Source: Oasisia sp. SBJ-2009
Taxonomy: Eukaryota; Annelida; Polychaeta; Sabellida; Siboglinidae
Length of the DNA stretch: 64,000 nucleotides
Assembly (NCBI GenBank): GCA_964017155.1
Contig: OZ024862.1
Coordinates: 41,886,175 to 41,950,174 of the forward strand
Direction of reading: 5' to 3'
Below the pieces are notes generated by a model. That model searched no databases, was not told the DNA's origin, and saw nothing but the letters and a program-made list of their open reading frames with translations. Both the position numbers and the translations under genes were made by a program. Every line of letters begins with the position of its first letter. Within the stretch, counting starts at the first letter, position 1. This document shows, piece by piece, positions 1 through 11,582 of this stretch.

Positions 1-85
1 TTTCAACCGATAATATAATAAACTCCTCTTGCCTGATAATGTAATAACTTTCGCCTGATAATGTAATAACGTACACATTTCTCGT
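1..85. repeat. short imperfect tandem repeat
   Basis: Three imperfect copies of a motif containing GATAATGTAATAAC lie at the left edge. The array may continue outside the window. No coding signal is seen here or in the next 450 bases. Confidence 0.5.
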
Positions 86-553
86 AGGACTTAGTCGTTT
101 TCGTGGATTTCATGTTGGTTTCTTGTACTTAGTCGATTTCGTCGATTTCTTCTACTTCGCAATACCACAACTTTTGCTAGCGGAATCAATTTAGATTAAA
201 TCCAATATGCTGGTTCCAATTCGGAAGTCATATTTATCCCAGCAGGTCAGGATTTTGAGTTATACATTCTCTTTCCATTTATTAATGACGGGTTGGTGTA
301 ATACAACTGTGGGCTTCATTGATAACGAAATTGTCGGCCCAAATCCTGGTATCGATGATCTCACAAGTATTCCCTTTCCATGCTATAATGTCAGGGTATC
401 GAATGCCCACAGGCGTGGGGTTTGCTAGTTCAATCCTAGTGTAAAACCCAGATGAAGAAATGGTTTCTTAAAGAATGTGTTATGTATATGTTTTAGTACG
501 ATGTTTGTAATTCTCCCGTGATGTGCTCAAGATACATACATACATACATACAC

Positions 554-557
<4 letters not shown>

Positions 558-630
<73 letters not shown>
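558..630. repeat. (TA)n microsatellite
   Basis: About 36 uninterrupted TA units, preceded by a few CATA units from about 535. Reading frames across it give only Tyr-Ile repeats and are not genes. Confidence 0.97.
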
Positions 631-633
<3 letters not shown>

Positions 634-818
634 AGCAAAAGAGAAAGCAACTCACACTGTGACTAAGGAAAAGGACTCTTGAAAGCGACTCGTAGGATGG
701 AAATGAGAGAAGGACCAAAGAAGCAGAGCATTACCTAAATAACTATCATACACCATGATATGGAAGAGGGCAAGCAAATGCATTGTATGAACTTAAAAGA
801 TATCTGAATAAAAGGCAC

Positions 819-1977
<1,159 letters not shown>

Positions 1978-2165
1978 TGTGTCTAACCCTAGTTAGTGGT
2001 TGTTGTTCCCGCTAGATGGGGCTGGCGAGTAGTGTAGTGTTAGGGTTGTCCACTAGATGGCGCTAGCTGTTAAAGTAGAGAGATGTCGCAGCACAAGTTT
2101 TACTATGTCTAACCATAGTTAGTGGTTGAATTGTCCGCTAGATGGCGCTGTCTAATATAGTGTTA
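1978..2165. repeat. degenerate repeat containing a TAGATGGCGCT motif
   Basis: Three imperfect copies of a block that combines a CTAACC(C/A)TAGTTAGTGG motif with a CTAGATGG(C/G)GCT motif. A related CCATCTAGCGGTA motif occurs near 7,660 and a CCGCTAGACGCCA motif near 6,325. It looks like a dispersed repeat family of unknown type. Confidence 0.45.
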
Positions 2166-2399
2166 AGATTATCCCCAAGTTGGGGGTTAGCGTCTAGCGT
2201 AGTGAGGTCGCAACCGAAAAGCCATTGCGGTGAAATGGTGACAAGTTGTGAAATGATACAACGTTGGCACACCGACTTTGTAAAATATGAAACAGAAAAA
2301 TATTCCATTTTACTACAAGTTAAAAGACTAACTTAGTTAATTTTGTGAAAACACCACCTGTCTAACACAATGAAACGGTGAAACGTTACGAAATGGAAC

Positions 2400-2520
2400 G
2401 AGGTTAGCACACACGGACACACGCGAACACACGCGAACACTTACGGACACATGCGAACACATGCGAACACTTACGGACACATGCGAACACACGCGAACAC
2501 TTACGAACACATACGGAAAC
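2400..2520. repeat. tandem repeat built from ACGGACACATGCGAACAC-like units
   Basis: Alternating hexamer and dodecamer variants of CGGACACA and GCGAACAC run head to tail. No coding signal is present. Confidence 0.7.
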
Positions 2521-2875
2521 TTGTCGTGTCTGTAAGCTTGCAGTGTCTCTGAAATTGTCGTGTCTGTAAAAACGCCGTGTCTGTAAACTTGTCGGCTCTG
2601 TAAAGTTACTTGTCGTGTCTATAAACTTATCGTGTTTCTAAGTTTTGTTTTGTTTTGTAAACATAACGTGTCTGTAAACTTACTGTTTTGTTTTGTAAAC
2701 ATAACGTATATGTAAACTTTCTGTTTTGTTTTGTTTTGTTTTGCACGTTTTGTTTTGCACGTTTTGTTTTGATTCTTAAACATAACGTGTCTGTAAACTT
2801 TGTTTTATTTTGTTTTTGTTTTTTGAAAATATAACGTATTTATAAACTTACTGTTTTGTTTTGTAAACGTGTCTA
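2520..2875. repeat. degenerate array of CGTGTCTGTAAACTT units with TTTTG tracts
   Basis: A roughly 20-40-bp unit with the core CGTGTCTGTAAACTT recurs about ten times, interleaved with pentanucleotide TTTTG runs. It follows directly from the CGGACACA array and ends next to a short (CA)n run at about 2,884. Confidence 0.7.
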
Positions 2876-3164
2876 TCAACTTGCAGACACACACACCCAC
2901 ACACACGCACGCACGTGTAGACTACGAAAGTTGTCACGTTACAACATGGCTGATGGTATGGTGTTGGTGGTGGTGGAAGATAGGCAGCAGGGACTTCCGA
3001 CTACAACAAGGAACGAGAGTTTTAGTCATGTAATTGACTTGGACAATTAAGCGAAGATACAAGCAATCACAGACCAGTTCTGATCAAATTTCCAAAAACT
3101 GACAATAAGCGTTCTATTCTGAGAAATTTCCAGCGACTGAAAAACAATGACAAATTTGGAAACA

Positions 3165-3500
3165 TCAAAATAGACCATGACAAAACACGTCTACAAAACT
3201 ACGGATTTTTATGTGCATGATGTCTGTTTCTGTGACGTTGTTGTCTATTTCTGTGCATAATTCCAGGATTTGTTGTTTGTCGTGTTGCTGTTTTGTGGTT
3301 TTTAGCTGGGATGTTGATTCAGTAAGGTTGAAGACGATCACATTGTTGAGTCTTTTTTCTCTTTCTTTAGCTTTAGGGTTTTTCTCTTTGACTTGGTTTT
3401 GAATGACTTCGTTAGACGTAATTTTACTGTCTGTCCGCGCTGATGTACTCTTTTCTAGTTTAGCTGCTGCGATTAGTTCACTGACACGTTTTTCATCCAC
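3165..3500 (-). pseudogene. LINE ORF1-like remnant
   Basis: A 111-codon minus-strand open frame is rich in Lys and Glu and contains the stretch REKRLNNVIVFNLTEST. An RxxNVIVFN(L/V)xES motif like this is typical of the first ORF, or the region before the endonuclease, of many animal LINE-type elements. No complete ORF surrounds it. Endonuclease remnants on the same strand lie 1.2-2.4 kb upstream in transcription direction (4.7-5.6 kb), so these may be parts of one decayed element or of several. The family is not assigned. Confidence 0.4.
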
Positions 3501-4458
3501 TTTGTTTTTTAATTATTTTTCTATGTGTGCAATCCTTTCTTCAACTTTTTAAAAGAAAATGTCGCATCTTTCCTCACAGCTTTTTTCGTTCTTTATGTTT
3601 TTCATGACTTTTTTCACAAGGTGGGCAAAACCAATGGATTTCTGCTTTGGCTGTCATCAATTTATATTCCTTGTCATTTATGCTAACACATTCTATAAAA
3701 AAATATTTCATCGCAGTACTCACATTCGAGCAATTTCTGATTTTCTCCCTTGAATTTTTTTACAGGTAGTGCATGTCCAAAATTCTTCTTCAATTATCGT
3801 CCCTTCAAATTATGTTTTACTTTTTGTTCTAGGTTTTTTTCCAGTAGTTGTCATAATTGGTTAAACTTTAGGTATGTACTGATTTAAATATTTGTATTTA
3901 TTATGTTTATATATAAAAGGCAGTGCTGGGGGAGAAAGATTTAAGTTCGAAAGGTGGAAACCCAGGTCGACTCTGGGTTTTAATTGAGGTGCCTTGGTGT
4001 AGAAGCCACGTTAGTATAAAGTAAAAGATGTGCAGGATGTCTTCACAATTTTTGTATTCTAATTTTTAACTGGTTAATTAAGTTATTATTCTAAATTTAG
4101 CTGATTTTGTTTAACTAAGTTACGTTATTTGTCTAATTGATGATTAGATGTAATATGTCATTTGTGCTATTGCATAGGGTGTTTTCGTTTTGTTTACTTG
4201 TTAGTATAGTGGCGGGAAATTTTTTAATTCGAGGTTTAGTTACAAGGTGACTATTCTTTAGGGTAGGAACTTCTAAATTTCTGTACAGTTTACAATTATT
4301 AGCTTACAAACTACTGAAGTTTAAGTATTTGTGTTACTTAGTTAGATTTATTAGATTCAGATGGAATTTTGTGGAGCGCAAAGTCACAGCGCCACCCGAC
4401 TGAGTTAATTGTCAAGAAGTAGTACGACAACCACTGGCCTATCAGTGGCGGCGAGTTT

Positions 4459-4640
4459 GATACGTCACTGTTTTTCTAAAATGGAGTATTCCATAGACTT
4501 TCTATGGTAATGTTGTACATTTTTTCTGCTAAACCGCTCACGTTAAAAATGTGATTGAGGTTGGAAATTGTTAGTTTTTCTTAGCTCTATTAGGCCCATA
4601 TCACCAAACCATTGCCTTTTTTTCGCTTTAATACCTGTTA
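4459..4640. repeat. dispersed repeat, copy 1 (direct copies near 7.5 and 7.9 kb)
   Basis: The block with TAGACTTTCTATG, ACGTTAAAAAT and CCCATATCACCAAA recurs in direct orientation at about 7,935-8,115. Its last part also appears at about 7,497-7,562. Similarity is clear but diverged by many substitutions. No coding content is recognised. Confidence 0.65.
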
Positions 4641-4658
4641 GCCAGTCACTATTTATAT

Positions 4659-4850
4659 CTAAACATGCATATCAAGGTGTGTGCGCCATAGTATGGCCAC
4701 ACCACCCGGGATATAACCCCTACGTAAACGATCCCTGTATTCTACGGTCGCAGCAGCAGAGTGCGGCATATTTAAGGATCCAAGATCTTGTTTACTGAAA
4801 CATGTTTCTTGGAGGCATACAATATATATCAATGTCATCATCATTTAATA
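4659..4850 (-). pseudogene. LINE endonuclease N-terminal fragment
   Basis: The minus-strand frame contains IYIVCLQETCFSKQDLGSLN and then GGVAILWR. This matches the N-terminal LQET box (metal-binding Glu) and the GGVAIL(W/Y) strand of apurinic-type LINE endonucleases. It lies downstream of the SDH-type box of the neighbouring fragment, the wrong order for one endonuclease, so it is probably a separate insertion or a rearranged piece. It is short and not functional. Confidence 0.55.
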
Positions 4851-5640
4851 TGTCCAACACACATGTCTTTTGTGTGTCTTACCACTGTCTTTGTTGGGAA
4901 ATATTTGTTCATCAGTTCATTTATTTTGGACGTGAACATTTGTAGTTGTTTTTCGCATGATGGTAGATGGTAGAGGTCTTCCCGTTTGATTTTCTTCAGG
5001 TCTGATGCAAACACGACTCGCTCATTTTGCCCCGTTACATTTGTTGTCACTATTTGTCGATGTCCAGTGATTAATTTCGTATCAACGAGTGGTTCACTAA
5101 TGACGACGTTGTGATCCGCATTTCCGATAGGGCAACTGGTGTGTGGCTGTCCATAAAGTTTGTCCATATTGGTATAGATGCTTATCCAAAGTGGCATCAC
5201 CGCGTGTACGAACAGTCACAATCTGCTTCAGCCAGTAGTGGGTTTTTAAGTAAGTATCGTTCGGGTAGGTGGTTGAAATCACCAGATAAGATGATGCCAG
5301 TGTGAGGGTGGCGTTGCAATACATAATCCAAGTAATGGCAAATGTGGTTTATCATAATGTTGTCCTCATTAGGTGGATAATATTTCACTCCAACGCGTTT
5401 ATATGGGTGAAATGTCGCGGTAACTTACTTGTGTGGGCGAAGCGAAATCCACAAAGTTTCCATGTCGTTGTTACGTAGTTCTGTCCATTCACAAAGCAGA
5501 TGACACCACAGCCACGTCTGTCGGCACGATCTTTTCTTATGTGGAAATACCCAGGCACACAGATGGATTCGTCTGGTATATAATCCCTACACAATTTGAC
5601 CAGGAAATGGGTTTTTAACTAACAAATGTAATATTAAACT
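4841..5640 (-). pseudogene. decayed LINE endonuclease domain
   Basis: Several overlapping minus-strand frames together cover an exonuclease-endonuclease-phosphatase fold in order. First is a CGVICFVN strand (about 5,500), then the GDFNHLP box with the catalytic Asp/Asn (about 5,270), then NADHNVV, the Asp-His active-site box (about 5,105). The frame changes at least three times, so this is a broken copy of a non-LTR retrotransposon. No reverse transcriptase follows. RTE-, CR1- or Jockey-like families are all possible. Confidence 0.65.
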
Positions 5641-5847
5641 TAAAGTGAAAAAAAGGCTACAGTTTAGTGTTATGCACCTAAAAGAGTTTACACTAGCTAA
5701 TCATTTGCATCTACAATCCAATTTTTCACCTTAGTGGTTACCTCAGAAAGTGGTCTTAAAGTGGGAAAATCTAGCTAAATCACCGACACCATGAACCGGC
5801 CCATCTTGGATCTTGCAACCAATCACAACCCAGCAGTTTGGAAAAGT

Positions 5848-6345
5848 AATACGTCAGAGAGTCGTCTGCTGGTTCAGCTGTCATAACAGAGAGCCAAGCG
5901 GTACGCTAAAAGTTGCCTTACGTCGGTTTACAACGAAATCGCGACATCAATATGCCACACTGTTCCTCAAACGCTTATAGTAATAGTACAGTGAAAGACA
6001 GTATCAGTAAGATGTCTTCTTGTTAACCTATGAATCGAGCAGAACTGAAACAGTGGTTCGGTGGATTCGTTTGGACAGTCACAGACACAGCGCGGATCCT
6101 AGACGACCCGATTTGATTGACCTAACCATCAAAACGACCACCAACAGCCGCCAAACTTCTCCTCACATATCTTACATACATATGCATACACTACGTTATG
6201 TAATAAAATCTCTTGCATTCCTCTGACGAAGAAAATTCACACACAAAAACGCGCAGACCTCGAGTACAACTTGTTCGGCCGCTCAGCGGTACCGTAAAAT
6301 CGCTTTTAAAAGCTTTACACAAAATACCGCTAGACGCCACGTTTC
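5848..6345 (+). repeat. left arm of a large inverted repeat
   Basis: This arm matches the reverse complement of about 7,655-7,942. Landmarks in order are ACGTCAGAGAGTC, AACGACC(A/G)CCAACAGCCGCC, GAAGAAAATTCACA and TTTACACAAAATACCGCTAGA. The left arm carries extra sequence between landmarks. The short open frame at 6,020-6,226 lies inside it, and a matching frame lies on the minus strand of the right arm. I read both as repeat sequence, not genes. Confidence 0.7.
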
Positions 6346-6592
6346 TGACTGCTGATATTTAATTGTTTTACTTCACACGCGCGAAAAAGTTTAATTACTT
6401 ATAAATAATATAATAATTAATTATTATCATCACTATGGTTTGCAGGAAATTATAAGTTTTATTATTTTTATATTGATATTTTATTTTTATAATTGTTCAT
6501 ATATGTTTCTAGTATATTTATGTTTTTTTTCTTCTGGTGTGTATTTGTTGTTTAGCATTTTAATGTATGTAAAACGCCATGAACAAGTTTAA

Positions 6593-6675
6593 ATTGGATG
6601 TGGCGCTATATTAAATAAACAAACAATTGTTTTTATTATAATATAATATTTTAGTTATGTAGCGCCACATCCATA
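6593..6675. repeat. small inverted repeat
   Basis: ATGTGGCGCTA and TAGCGCCACAT flank an AT-rich spacer of roughly 55 bases, able to form a hairpin. A related GGCGCTATATAAAATAAAC motif sits near 7,440, consistent with ends of one repeat family. Confidence 0.55.
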
Positions 6676-7496
6676 ATTGTTTGTGGCGCTTCACAAAATA
6701 ATGCTATTAAAAATACAATAAAGAGAAAACTACCCACAGATAATATTATTTAAAAATAAATAATGAAAATACATGTTTCTATATCATTAACTAAGCTGAC
6801 CTATCAGTCATAAATAAACATACAAATTACATAACAACAATTGAAATAAATGAATATAAAAGTATGGTTAATAGTAATAAATAATTAAAGTAGTAAAATA
6901 AGTACGACGTAATAATAATTTTCATTCAGCACATACACAACCATTATGCATAAGAACATATTACTGAAGCTATTTGTTCTACTCATGAATGACATTTCCA
7001 CCATCAGATATGTAATAATTATTATTCTTGAACAAGACACTTTATTAATTATCGGAACAATAAATCTCTAAAATGTAAAAAGGAATATGAATATATGGGA
7101 AATATTATGGTAGTAGAAAAAGAAGGATTTAAAAACAGTAATATTAACATGTTATTGTTTTAGTTATTATTGTTAAAACATCGCTTATGTAATATAAGCT
7201 TGCATGCTCGCAGTACGCGCGGGATGTTTATAGAAATATTGATAAAATAAACAATGTGACTTCATTGAAAAACACGTAATTTCCTTTTTCTTTTATAATT
7301 AATAGGCAATTTTGGATAATTATGCAGACACATGTATTTTTAATATTTATTTTTAAATATTACCTGTGGGTAGCATTCTTATTATTGCATATACTTTAAT
7401 AACAGTATGTTGAATAGAAGAGAAGAGAATTGTGGATTTGGCGCTATATAAAATAAACTAATAAAATTATATATTTGTATATTAAATTGTTATTTT
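6676..7496. other. AT-rich non-coding spacer between inverted arms
   Basis: Very AT-rich sequence without an open frame of note. It separates the two arms of the 5.8-7.9 kb inverted repeat. No transposase or reverse transcriptase is seen. Confidence 0.5.
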
Positions 7497-7654
7497 TTAT
7501 CAACTCTATTAGACCCATATCACCAAAGCGTTGCCTTAGTTTGCCGTTTAACATTTTCTGCAGATCATAGTGATGCAGCTAATTATTATTATATTATTTA
7601 TAATTAATTAAACTAATTCGCGCGTGCGAATGCAGTAAGGTTAATAAATATTCG

Positions 7655-7942
7655 CGCGCCATCTAGCGGTATTTTGTGTAAAGCTAACTTATAATAGCGA
7701 GTTTACGGTAGTCGAAGTTGTCGAGTTGCCGTTCGCCAAGATTTGCGTTTCTGTTGTGAATTTTCTTCGTTAGACGAATACAAGTGATTTTTTTGTAATG
7801 TAGTGTATGTATATGTATGTAAGAAATGTGGGGAGAAGTTTGGCGGCTGTTGGCGGTCGTTTTCGTGGTTAGGTTAGAAAGTAACAGATAATAATATGCA
7901 TGCACAGTTCACGCCGACCAAGAAGACTCTCTGACGTCATTT
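7655..7942 (-). repeat. right arm of a large inverted repeat
   Basis: Reverse-complement counterpart of 5,848-6,345, with the same landmarks in mirror order and ending at ACTCTCTGACGTCA. The copies have diverged by substitutions and indels, so this is either two old insertions in opposite orientation or the long termini of one old element. Confidence 0.7.
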
Positions 7943-8115
7943 TGTTTCTAAAATGGCGTAGTCTGTAGACTTTCTATGTCTATGTGTTTTACATTTTTTT
8001 CCTGGTAAACCACTGACGTTAAAAATATGATTGTTGTTGGAAGTTGTTACTTTTTATTAACTCTGTTAATCCCATATGATCCAAACATTGACTTTGTTTT
8101 CCCTTTAACTGTATA
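7935..8115. repeat. dispersed repeat, copy 2
   Basis: Direct-orientation counterpart of 4,459-4,640. It shares AGACTTTCTATG, ACATTTTTT, ACGTTAAAAAT and a CCCATAT..CCAAA segment. It abuts the right arm of the inverted repeat. Confidence 0.65.
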
Positions 8116-9141
8116 TAACTTAACTTTGACATCGTAACTCATCCATATTCTTTACGACCACACGTCCTGAGACTGAGTGTCTACATGAAATTCAAATAAC
8201 GAAAATATTTCACATAAAATACTACACAAAATTGTAAATATTATTAATAACATAAACAAAGGTCCACACAACTGTAAACTAAATGGTAAAATTATAAAAT
8301 GTGAATTACGTTTATTTTACTTAAAACACTGATTTGCATATATGCAACACATTTAATAATAACTTTCTAATATTTAACTGATAGTCATAACATGAGGATG
8401 GCACAGATAACTGAATCGATTGCGCGTACGTACTGTCCTGATACCGCCCGTTTGTGGGGGGATTTCCTCACGTTCTCCATTGACATACATAGTTCACATT
8501 TATACCATGTGAAAGCTAATATGCCCTAGATGTGGGTTACACTTAACAAATTTTAGGTTACACGCTAATTTATATTACCATTTTTATAAATAAACGCAAC
8601 GCAAAGTTCACCAACCTTATAATCATCCACGACCGAATGCAATGTAACACATTTTTCCCGCCGATCATCTTCCGAAGGCAGTCATCGGTCGATATCAATG
8701 TCAACAGTAAACAAAATTAGTATGCATAGCAATAAACACACCGTTTTCCGAGACCATGTGATCCAGCCTGTCCCTTGGGCAGCAAAAACACCTGCGCCAT
8801 TTCTGGAACGCGTAGAGTGCGCCAAAGTCGCCAACGACATTTTTTTTACACGAGATGGCGTTGCCGTAGGCCGTCGCTTTCCGCCAACCGGACTAGTCTA
8901 TGCATGAACAATCGTAACAATCGAAAACCGCTTTCCGCCAACCGGACTAGTGTGAGCATACACAAAATCGCAAACCGGCTGGTCTGTGGCCACCATAAGC
9001 GATGTAAACATTCTGCCCATAATGTGGTAATGCGTGACGTGTAGACAGTTCTAGCAACAATGGTTGCGCATGACCGCATGAGCTTGTCAAATGTCACTCA
9101 GATGCAGGCAGAAAATTTAGAAAGTCACCAATTCACGAATA
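8116..9141. other. non-coding stretch with a short direct repeat
   Basis: No gene is recognised. A 20-plus-base segment containing TTTCCGCCAACCGGACTAGT occurs twice, at about 8,878 and 8,935. The open frames here (8,698-8,907, 8,775-9,044) overlap this repeat and have no family resemblance I can see. Confidence 0.45.
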
Positions 9142-9842
<701 letters not shown>

Positions 9843-10400
9843 CCTCTCATAAAATGATATGTAATATTTTAAAACCGTAAACTCTCTAAAACTAATAGGA
9901 ATATACACAGTTCTGGGAATCAGTAAGTAGTGCAGCCAGTAAGGCGCTCCCAGTCATGATAGAACCTATGATAACGTTACGATGTAACGTTCCAGTAAGG
10001 TATTTTTTTACATATTCGTTATAATAATGTTACCTGGATAACGTTACATAGTAACCTTCACATAACCTTAGAAGGAAACCTCATTAAAAAACAATACACG
10101 TATATGTCCGGTTTTAGTTTTGTTTACTCATCATTTACAAACGCATTCTACACAGTAATCTAAGCTAATTAAGTGTTGTCCTTCTGCTCGGGGTCTGCCT
10201 GCAGTTGGTCATATATCAGATATAGACCGGGCATGTTGCAAAATATCTTCAGGTTATTCAGAGAGAAAACAAGTAACATATAATGCATATATATGAAGAT
10301 ACTTTTGCCCAACGGGGTTGCGTGCGACGGAAAACTGATATAGCACCAGACTCGGTGGAAGATTTTGCATTGGAGGGGGCCACCCGACAACCAAGCAAAT

Positions 10401-10428
10401 TATGTATGTATGTATGTATGTATGTATG

Positions 10429-10516
<88 letters not shown>
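10401..10516. repeat. (ATGT)n then (TA)n compound microsatellite
   Basis: About seven TATG/ATGT units (10,401-10,431) run into about 42 TA units (10,432-10,516). Confidence 0.95.
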
Positions 10517-10518
<2 letters not shown>

Positions 10519-11084
10519 AACCCAACTTGCTTAAAATGATATATACCGACATGACAACCAAGTTAACTTACCAATGTAGCTGGCAGTACAGCAAACCCAT
10601 TCACATGATGCGTCAAAGTTAAAAAGTAAGAGAAGAACGACACATTATTAAAGAGACAGGAGCCCAAAGCCCCTACATACCATTAGCCTATAACCGGCCA
10701 CCAGATTCCTCACGCTACTTTTTAAAACTTACTGACAACGACCATGACAAATACCAACATGTAGTCACTTACTCTGATGAAACAATAATTAAACATCCCT
10801 GCCTTAACATAGATAATGTGGCGTTGGCGTTCAACCACTAACTTCACAACATTTAACGTTGCGTAGTAAATTGACTAAATTCACGATATGAAGTGGCATT
10901 TTCCATCGGAAAAATCCACTAGATTAATTGCTTTGGTTACAATGAGGCTTACAGCCGGGGCAAACGCTTGGAGGAAAGTCGAAGGGGTGGTTGGAGATAG
11001 ACGTATACATATCATGTAAACGTAAAGCAAAAGTGCTAAGCTCGTGTGTTACCACGGCACATACCAATGCACTAGAGACGATGG
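10517..11084. other. non-coding stretch, no gene seen
   Basis: Nothing recognisable lies between the microsatellite and the LINE remnant that hosts the LTR element. Confidence 0.4.
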
Positions 11085-11240
11085 CACAAACAGAAAAACA
11101 ACAGGAGAAAGTCCAGGTTTGCAAAAACAACCCGGTAAGAATAATCACGGGAGCTATTAAGAGAGCTGATAAGAGAAAATGGATGAAAAGAAATTGGAGG
11201 CTGGAGTGAAGGATAGTTCTAATATGAAATTGGTGAGGAG
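11085..11240 (+). pseudogene. LINE reverse-transcriptase C-terminal remnant, 5' piece
   Basis: The plus frame reads KVQVCKNNPVRIITGAIKRA, followed after a frameshift by a KLEAGVKDSSNMKLVR stretch. This resembles the region after the RT domain of RTE/Jockey-like LINEs (VCxNNWxRRIxGVKRADRR...EVGVK). It is interrupted by the LTR retrotransposon at 11,241 and continues at 16,003. The fragment is decayed. Confidence 0.55.
11236..11240. repeat. target-site duplication, left copy
   Basis: AGGAG sits immediately outside the left LTR and is repeated immediately outside the right LTR (16,003-16,007). Five base pairs is the usual size for Ty3/gypsy integrases. Confidence 0.85.
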
Positions 11241-11465
11241 TGAAACGTGTCGTCTTGGCCTGACATCTGTGTAGTCGGATTGTCCGACTCATCTCGCATT
11301 CATACATATCTGATTCGACACCAGAAGTACTGAACAAATCACTTTATTACAATTACAAGCAGAGAGAGGGATAACACTGATCGACCTCGAGTCTCGTCAT
11401 CTTCCAAGACTGATCTCTTGGACTGCATATGTCGTTCTATGCATTTACATTGGCATACCATCACA
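11241..11465 (-). repeat. 3' LTR of the Ty3/gypsy element
   Basis: On the plus strand it runs from TGAAACGTGTCG to CATACCATCACA. It matches 15,778-16,002 over the full 225 bases with no difference that I could find. Relative to the element's minus-strand transcription it is the downstream LTR. Confidence 0.93.
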
Positions 11466-11477
11466 TCCCTCTTTCTT
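11466..11477 (-). promoter_or_regulatory. polypurine tract
   Basis: On the minus strand AAGAAAGAGGGA lies immediately upstream of the 3' LTR, where plus-strand DNA synthesis of an LTR element is primed. About 105 bases of untranslated sequence separate it from the end of pol. Confidence 0.85.
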
Positions 11478-11582
11478 CAAAACATAAAGACAAAATAACT
11501 AACTTACTAATATCCGTATGTAAGAGAAATCAAATCATTATTCTAACTATTAGCCATAATGTTCGTGTAAACTAGAACACAA

